A stretch of 64,000 bases of DNA from Clostridium zeae (GTDB taxonomy: Bacteria > Bacillota > Clostridia > Clostridiales > Clostridiaceae): contig NZ_BMBA01000001.1 in NCBI RefSeq assembly GCF_017312485.1, forward strand, positions 1,626,396 through 1,690,395. Reading direction: 5' to 3'. Numbering within the stretch: position 1 is the stretch's first letter; each line of letters begins with the position of its first letter. The position numbers were made by a program, and so were the translations under genes. Positions 63,556 through 64,000 of the stretch are shown piece by piece. The notes under the pieces were generated by a model. The model made no database searches. It saw only the letters and a list, made by a program, of their open reading frames with translations, and was not told where the DNA came from.

Positions 63556-63606
63556 ATATAGATGAGCAAAAAACTCACTGAAGAAGGTCGCTTCAATGAA
63601 TTTTTA
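63556..63606 (-). repeat. Family 2 repeat, truncated head
   Basis: GATGAGCAAAAAACTCACTG-AAGAAGGTCGCTTCAATGA matches, in reverse, the terminator-stem head of copy B (16785-16830). The rest of the repeat is absent. It lies about 120 bp from the transposase gene. Confidence 0.55.
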
Positions 63607-63729
63607 TAGTATACAACTATTTATTAAATAAATGTTGGTGATGATTAGAAAAATCAATATATGGCAAGCATTAAGAGGATAGGACAGCTTATAGCTTAAT
63701 TATTAAATTTTCTTAGAGAGGTGTTCCAT

Positions 63730-64000
63730 TTGCTACAGCATGATGTTGAATTAAAAAAATTTGATCTTCATATTAATGATGTTCTAAAAAGAGATTTTTA
63801 TAAAGACAGAGTTGTAGATGTTTGTCCAATTTGTGAATCAAATTGGTATATTAAATATGGATTTTATAATGGAATTCAAAGATATAAATGTAAAGTGTGC
63901 CAAAAAACTTTTTCACGATCTACTAATTCATTGTGGAGTTATTCAAAAAAGAATACTAGAATTTGGATGGAATTTACTGAATTAATGACTGAAAATAGAA
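63730..64000 (+). mobile_element. Transposase, N-terminal zinc-ribbon part (cut by window edge)
   Basis: Open from TTG 63730 (AGAGAGGTG 6 nt upstream) to the right edge, 90 codons. It contains a zinc ribbon: VDVCPICESNWYIKYGFYNG, then QRYKCKVCQKTFSRSTNSLW (CxxC...CxxC) and then SYSKKNTRIWMEFTEL. This arrangement is the N-terminal domain of IS1595/ISXO2-like and related IS transposases; the catalytic part lies beyond the window. I could not define the left terminal inverted repeat of the element. Confidence 0.75.

Overview
The window looks like chromosome of a spore-forming Clostridium (cluster I). It is strongly AT-rich, ribosome binding sites are purine-rich GGAGG types, several genes start with TTG or GTG, and it carries sporulation features (YtaF, two sigma-K-like promoters), S-box and ykkC riboswitches, and many clostridial MCP and GGDEF proteins. 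Most genes lie on the minus strand in short operons separated by clear intrinsic terminators. No prophage, CRISPR array, rRNA or tRNA was seen. The left edge cuts a DUF1294 gene and the right edge cuts a zinc-ribbon transposase gene.

Layout. 0-5 kb: two distantly paralogous proteins with a beta-rich, propeller-like head and a coiled-coil tail, then a cysteine desulfurase with a DUF3343 Se/S-carrier-like partner. 5-10 kb: two probable spore-surface genes, each behind a matching sigma-K-type promoter, msrA, a papain-fold protein whose catalytic Cys is Ser, and ytaF. 10-17 kb: Gfo/Idh/MocA oxidoreductase, class A beta-lactamase-fold hydrolase, a 32-codon membrane peptide, a large GGDEF-EAL protein and a polysaccharide deacetylase. 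17-25 kb: amt-glnK, a flavodoxin/ferredoxin protein, recQ, and an ABC-2 exporter operon behind a ykkC-family riboswitch with a transcription terminator. 25-37 kb: MCP remnant, ferritin-like protein, leuA, malic enzyme, MgtC-like protein, a NIT-like diguanylate cyclase, two tandem YhgE/Pip membrane proteins and an EamA transporter.

37-48 kb: an ECF transporter (S, fused double ATPase, T) under a SAM-I riboswitch, which points to methionine uptake; a SulP transporter; a DUF2161 nuclease-like protein; and two divergent chemoreceptors, each followed by a copy of a palindromic repeat. 48-56 kb: two tandem secreted GH18 chitinases with nearly identical FN3-FN3-CBM5/12 tails, a monoacylglycerol-lipase-like hydrolase, a membrane-anchored protein of unknown function and a MerR/TipAS regulator with a 19-bp-spacer promoter. 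56-63 kb: galacturonate/KDG catabolism (uxaB, uxaA, kdgA, kdgK) with a LacI-type regulator and two matching operator-like sites at the uxaB promoter.

Intergenic space is rich in miniature palindromic elements of at least four families. These repeats, the ykkC-controlled exporter, the Cys-to-Ser papain homologue, the propeller/coiled-coil pair and the twin sigma-K promoters are the observations most worth following up. All functions are assigned by reading motifs and recalled family knowledge; no searches were run.
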